A DNA stretch of 8,773 bases from Paramuribaculum sp. (GTDB lineage: Bacteria; Bacteroidota; Bacteroidia; Bacteroidales; Muribaculaceae). Under the pieces are notes generated by a model. It ran no database searches and was not told where the DNA came from. It saw only the letters and a list, made by a program, of their open reading frames with translations. A program made the translations under genes and the position numbers. The first letter of the stretch is position 1, and each line of letters begins with the position of its first letter. The stretch lies in assembly GCA_029051965.1 (NCBI GenBank), contig JAIDJZ010000412.1, positions 1-8,773 of the forward strand, read 5' to 3'. Positions 6,909 to 8,773 of this stretch are shown here, piece after piece.

Positions 6909-7942
6909 CATCAAGACAATCTGACATGCAGCCGAAAGTAGCCGTCATCATACTCAACTGGAACGGAGAGAAACTTCTGAAAGAGTTCCTGCCTCCGCTG
7001 ATCGCCAACACGCCTTCAGAAATCGGAAAAATCATCGTTGCCGACAATGGGTCGACCGACTCTTCACTCGATCTGCTGCGAAATGAATTCAAAGAGGTAG
7101 AGATCATGGCATTTGAGAAAAACTACGGTTTTGCGGAGGGCTACAACCGGGCTTTGCGCCAGTGTTCAGGCTATCCGTATGCGGTTCTGTTCAACAGCGA
7201 CGCCACCGCCTTTTCTGAGTGGCTCACACCGCTTGTAGACTTCATGGAACAGCACCGTGACTATGCGGCATGCCAACCGAAAATCCGCTCCTACAGAGAG
7301 CCGGACCTGTTTGAATATGCCGGAGGAGCCGGCGGCTTCATCGACCGCAACGGATTTCCTTACTGCCGCGGGCGCATATTCGGCCATGTGGAAAAAGATT
7401 ACGGCCAGTATGACAGCGAGTCCGACATCTTCTGGGCCACAGGAGCCTGCCTGATGGTCAGAACAGAGATCTATAACCGCTGCGGAGGGCTGGACAAGGA
7501 GTTTTTCGCCCATATGGAGGAGATCGATCTCTGCTGGAGAATGCAGCTCGAGGGCTACAGGATCGCAGCAGTTCCGAGGTCGACAATCTACCATCTCGGC
7601 GGAGGGAGTCTCGACGCAAAGAATCCGCGCAAGACCTATCTGAACTTCCGCAACAATCTTCTGATGCTCCATAAGAATCTGCCTGATTCAAGCCGGAGCG
7701 TAACACTGGTGCGCAGACGCCTGCTCGACACAATTGCCTGGGCCAAGTTCATGGCTACGCTGGATTTTGCGAACGCCAACGCCATTGTGAAGGCTCACCG
7801 CGATTTCGCACGCATGAGAAAGCAGTATGCCTCGCATCCGGACATGGATCTTCTGCACACAAGTCCGAAGCGTCCGAACATTCTGACCGAATTTTTCCTG
7901 CGCAGAAAAAAAACGTTCAACAAGATCAACACCAAAGCATGA
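6905..7942 (+). CDS. Glycosyltransferase family 2 protein
   Basis: GT-A fold sugar transferase of 345 aa, in the rhamnosyltransferase/WcaE-like part of GT2. It would transfer a sugar from a nucleotide donor to an envelope glycan or lipid acceptor. Visible: the first beta strand VAVIILNWN (12-20), the nucleotide-binding Asp47 in VADNGSTD, the DXD-equivalent NSD (97-99), GACLMVRTEIY (180-190), and the acceptor/catalytic block MEEIDLCWR with Asp208, followed by IYHLGGGS (228-235). The C-terminal 100 residues are basic and helical-looking. I see no membrane segment, so it probably acts at the inner face of the inner membrane. The ATG at 6905 overlaps the mtaB stop (ATGA); a second Met at residue 8 (6926) lies just before the conserved domain and is a possible alternative start. 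Its own stop overlaps the next gene the same way. Donor and acceptor are unknown; no capsule or LPS cluster is in view. Confidence 0.88.
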   Translation: MTSRQSDMQPKVAVIILNWNGEKLLKEFLPPLIANTPSEIGKIIVADNGSTDSSLDLLRNEFKEVEIMAFEKNYGFAEGYNRALRQCSGYPYAVLFNSDATAFSEWLTPLVDFMEQHRDYAACQPKIRSYREPDLFEYAGGAGGFIDRNGFPYCRGRIFGHVEKDYGQYDSESDIFWATGACLMVRTEIYNRCGGLDKEFFAHMEEIDLCWRMQLEGYRIAAVPRSTIYHLGGGSLDAKNPRKTYLNFRNNLLMLHKNLPDSSRSVTLVRRRLLDTIAWAKFMATLDFANANAIVKAHRDFARMRKQYASHPDMDLLHTSPKRPNILTEFFLRRKKTFNKINTKA

Positions 7943-8694
7943 AACGGAACACGCTCTTAGGCTTTGCCTTTCTGTTGTCGGGGCTGCTGACAAATGTCTG
8001 CGCCGAGACCAACGGACTGAGAATCATGTCGTATAATATCCGGAACGGGATCGGAATGGACGAAACCGCCGACCTGCGGCGGACGGCCCGCGTCATTGAC
8101 AGCGTCGGAGCAGATATAGTGGCTGTCCAGGAGGTAGACAGCGTCACCGGTCGGAGTCAAGGACGCGACATTCTGAAGGAGCTGGGCGAAATGACCGGAA
8201 TGAGCCACCGTTTCGGTGCAGCCATAGAATATGACGGGGGTAAGTATGGAATCGGCATTCTTTTCAAGGGAGATCCGATCGGCTACTCGCAAATCGCTAT
8301 GCCCGGCCGAGAGGAGTCGCGCACTATGCTGATCATCGAATTCGCCGATTTTGTCTTTGCCTGCACACACCTTTCGCTGACCGAAGAGGACCGCATGGCG
8401 TCGATCGGACTGATCAGAGAGGCGGTAGCAGGATGCGAGAAGCCGTTTTTTATAGCCGGCGACATGAATTCACTCCCTGACGAGGCGTTTATCAAGACTC
8501 TCGGCAAAGAGTTCACGATCATCTCCCCTACTGCCGGAGCGACATATCCGGCCGACAAACCGACTGATCTGATCGACTATATCGCGATTGAGAATCAATT
8601 TGCGAAGAAGATCCGGATTGAGAACCGGAGGATCATTGATGAACCGACGGCTTCGGACCACCGGCCGATCTGCGTTGATGTTGAGATAGAATAA
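7939..8694 (+). CDS. Exported endonuclease/exonuclease/phosphatase-fold metalloenzyme
   Basis: A 251-aa member of the EEP superfamily (DNase I/APE1/sphingomyelinase/inositol phosphatase fold), a Mg2+-dependent phosphodiester or phosphomonoester hydrolase. An N-terminal signal peptide (about 1-22, core LLGFAFLLSGLL, cleavage after VCA) sends it to the periplasm or outside. Cys21 is not in a good lipobox. The catalytic set is complete: Asn33 in MSYNIRN, Glu65 in QEVD, His144 in THLS, Asp175 and Asn177 in GDMNS, Asp213 in LIDYIAI, and Asp240-His241 in SDHRP. The length fits a single minimal EEP domain without extra binding modules. It is third in the mtaB operon, its ATG overlapping the glycosyltransferase TGA. 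Export argues against a DNA repair role. A nuclease, a lipid headgroup phosphodiesterase or a sugar-phosphate hydrolase all remain possible, and sequence alone does not choose. Confidence 0.88.
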   Translation: MKRNTLLGFAFLLSGLLTNVCAETNGLRIMSYNIRNGIGMDETADLRRTARVIDSVGADIVAVQEVDSVTGRSQGRDILKELGEMTGMSHRFGAAIEYDGGKYGIGILFKGDPIGYSQIAMPGREESRTMLIIEFADFVFACTHLSLTEEDRMASIGLIREAVAGCEKPFFIAGDMNSLPDEAFIKTLGKEFTIISPTAGATYPADKPTDLIDYIAIENQFAKKIRIENRRIIDEPTASDHRPICVDVEIE

Positions 8695-8701
8695 TTATAT
8701 A

Positions 8702-8733
8702 AGTAAGTGTTCAAATTTAAACGATAGTAAGTG
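8702..8733. repeat. Short direct repeat with nested palindrome in the 3' tail
   Basis: AGTAAGTG occurs twice, at 8702-8709 and 8726-8733, 24 bases apart. Between them, 8709-8722 reads GTT-C-AAATTT-A-AAC, a 14-bp palindrome broken by one mismatched pair. The surrounding 8695-8773 stretch is AT-rich and holds no gene. It could be the upstream regulatory region of a gene beyond the right edge. No terminator hairpin is visible after the EEP gene. Confidence 0.3.
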
Positions 8734-8773
8734 AACGAAAATCTTTTATACAATCTGCTGCTTCTTTTCTGCC

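Noticed and set aside
6926..6928. Met8 codon as the glycosyltransferase start
   Set aside because: Possible, but the ATGA overlap at 6905 repeats the junction style of the next gene pair and is preferred; sequence cannot exclude the later start.
8712..8719. CAAATTTA as a minus-strand -7 box (TAAATTTG)
   Set aside because: It fits the consensus but would drive transcription antisense into the EEP gene, and AT-rich tails yield such matches by chance.

Overview
This is a fully coding-type window from a mid-to-high-GC member of the Bacteroidales. The gene starts lack Shine-Dalgarno sequences. The one clear intergenic promoter region carries the Bacteroidota -7 element TAnnTTTG on both strands. 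The MtaB, fatty acyl ligase and GH5 mannanase sequences have a gut-Bacteroidales flavour. The base composition (well above that of Bacteroides) makes a Muribaculaceae-like organism plausible, but that family-level placement is inference.

Layout: (1) Positions 1-2465, plus strand: the 3' part of a PMCA-type P-type Ca2+ ATPase whose N-terminus lies outside the window. (2) 2493-3755, plus: an exported GH5 (subfamily 7-like) beta-mannanase, 27 bp after the ATPase and probably read from the same transcript. (3) 3767-5431, minus: a FadD/AAS-like acyl-CoA (AMP-forming) ligase, convergent with the mannanase with only 11 bp between stop codons. (4) 5432-5573: a divergent regulatory region with a -7 box on each strand, a short palindrome between the two boxes, and, on the ligase side, an inverted-repeat leader with a tiny in-frame upstream ORF. 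(5) 5574-8694, plus: a tightly packed three-gene operon, mtaB (tRNA ms2t6A37 methylthiotransferase), a family 2 glycosyltransferase and an exported endonuclease/exonuclease/phosphatase-fold protein, joined by two ATGA start/stop overlaps. (6) 8695-8773: an AT-rich tail with a short direct repeat and an imperfect palindrome, and no gene.

Functionally this looks like core and semi-core chromosome: ion export, plant mannan degradation, fatty acid activation, tRNA modification and envelope glycan or phosphodiester chemistry. I see no phage, IS, CRISPR, toxin-antitoxin or defence genes, and no clear new multi-gene system. The observations most worth a second look are the serine where AMP-forming ligases usually have the A10 catalytic lysine, the structured leader and uORF of the ligase, the divergent promoter palindrome, and the unexplained coupling of mtaB to a glycosyltransferase and an exported EEP enzyme.
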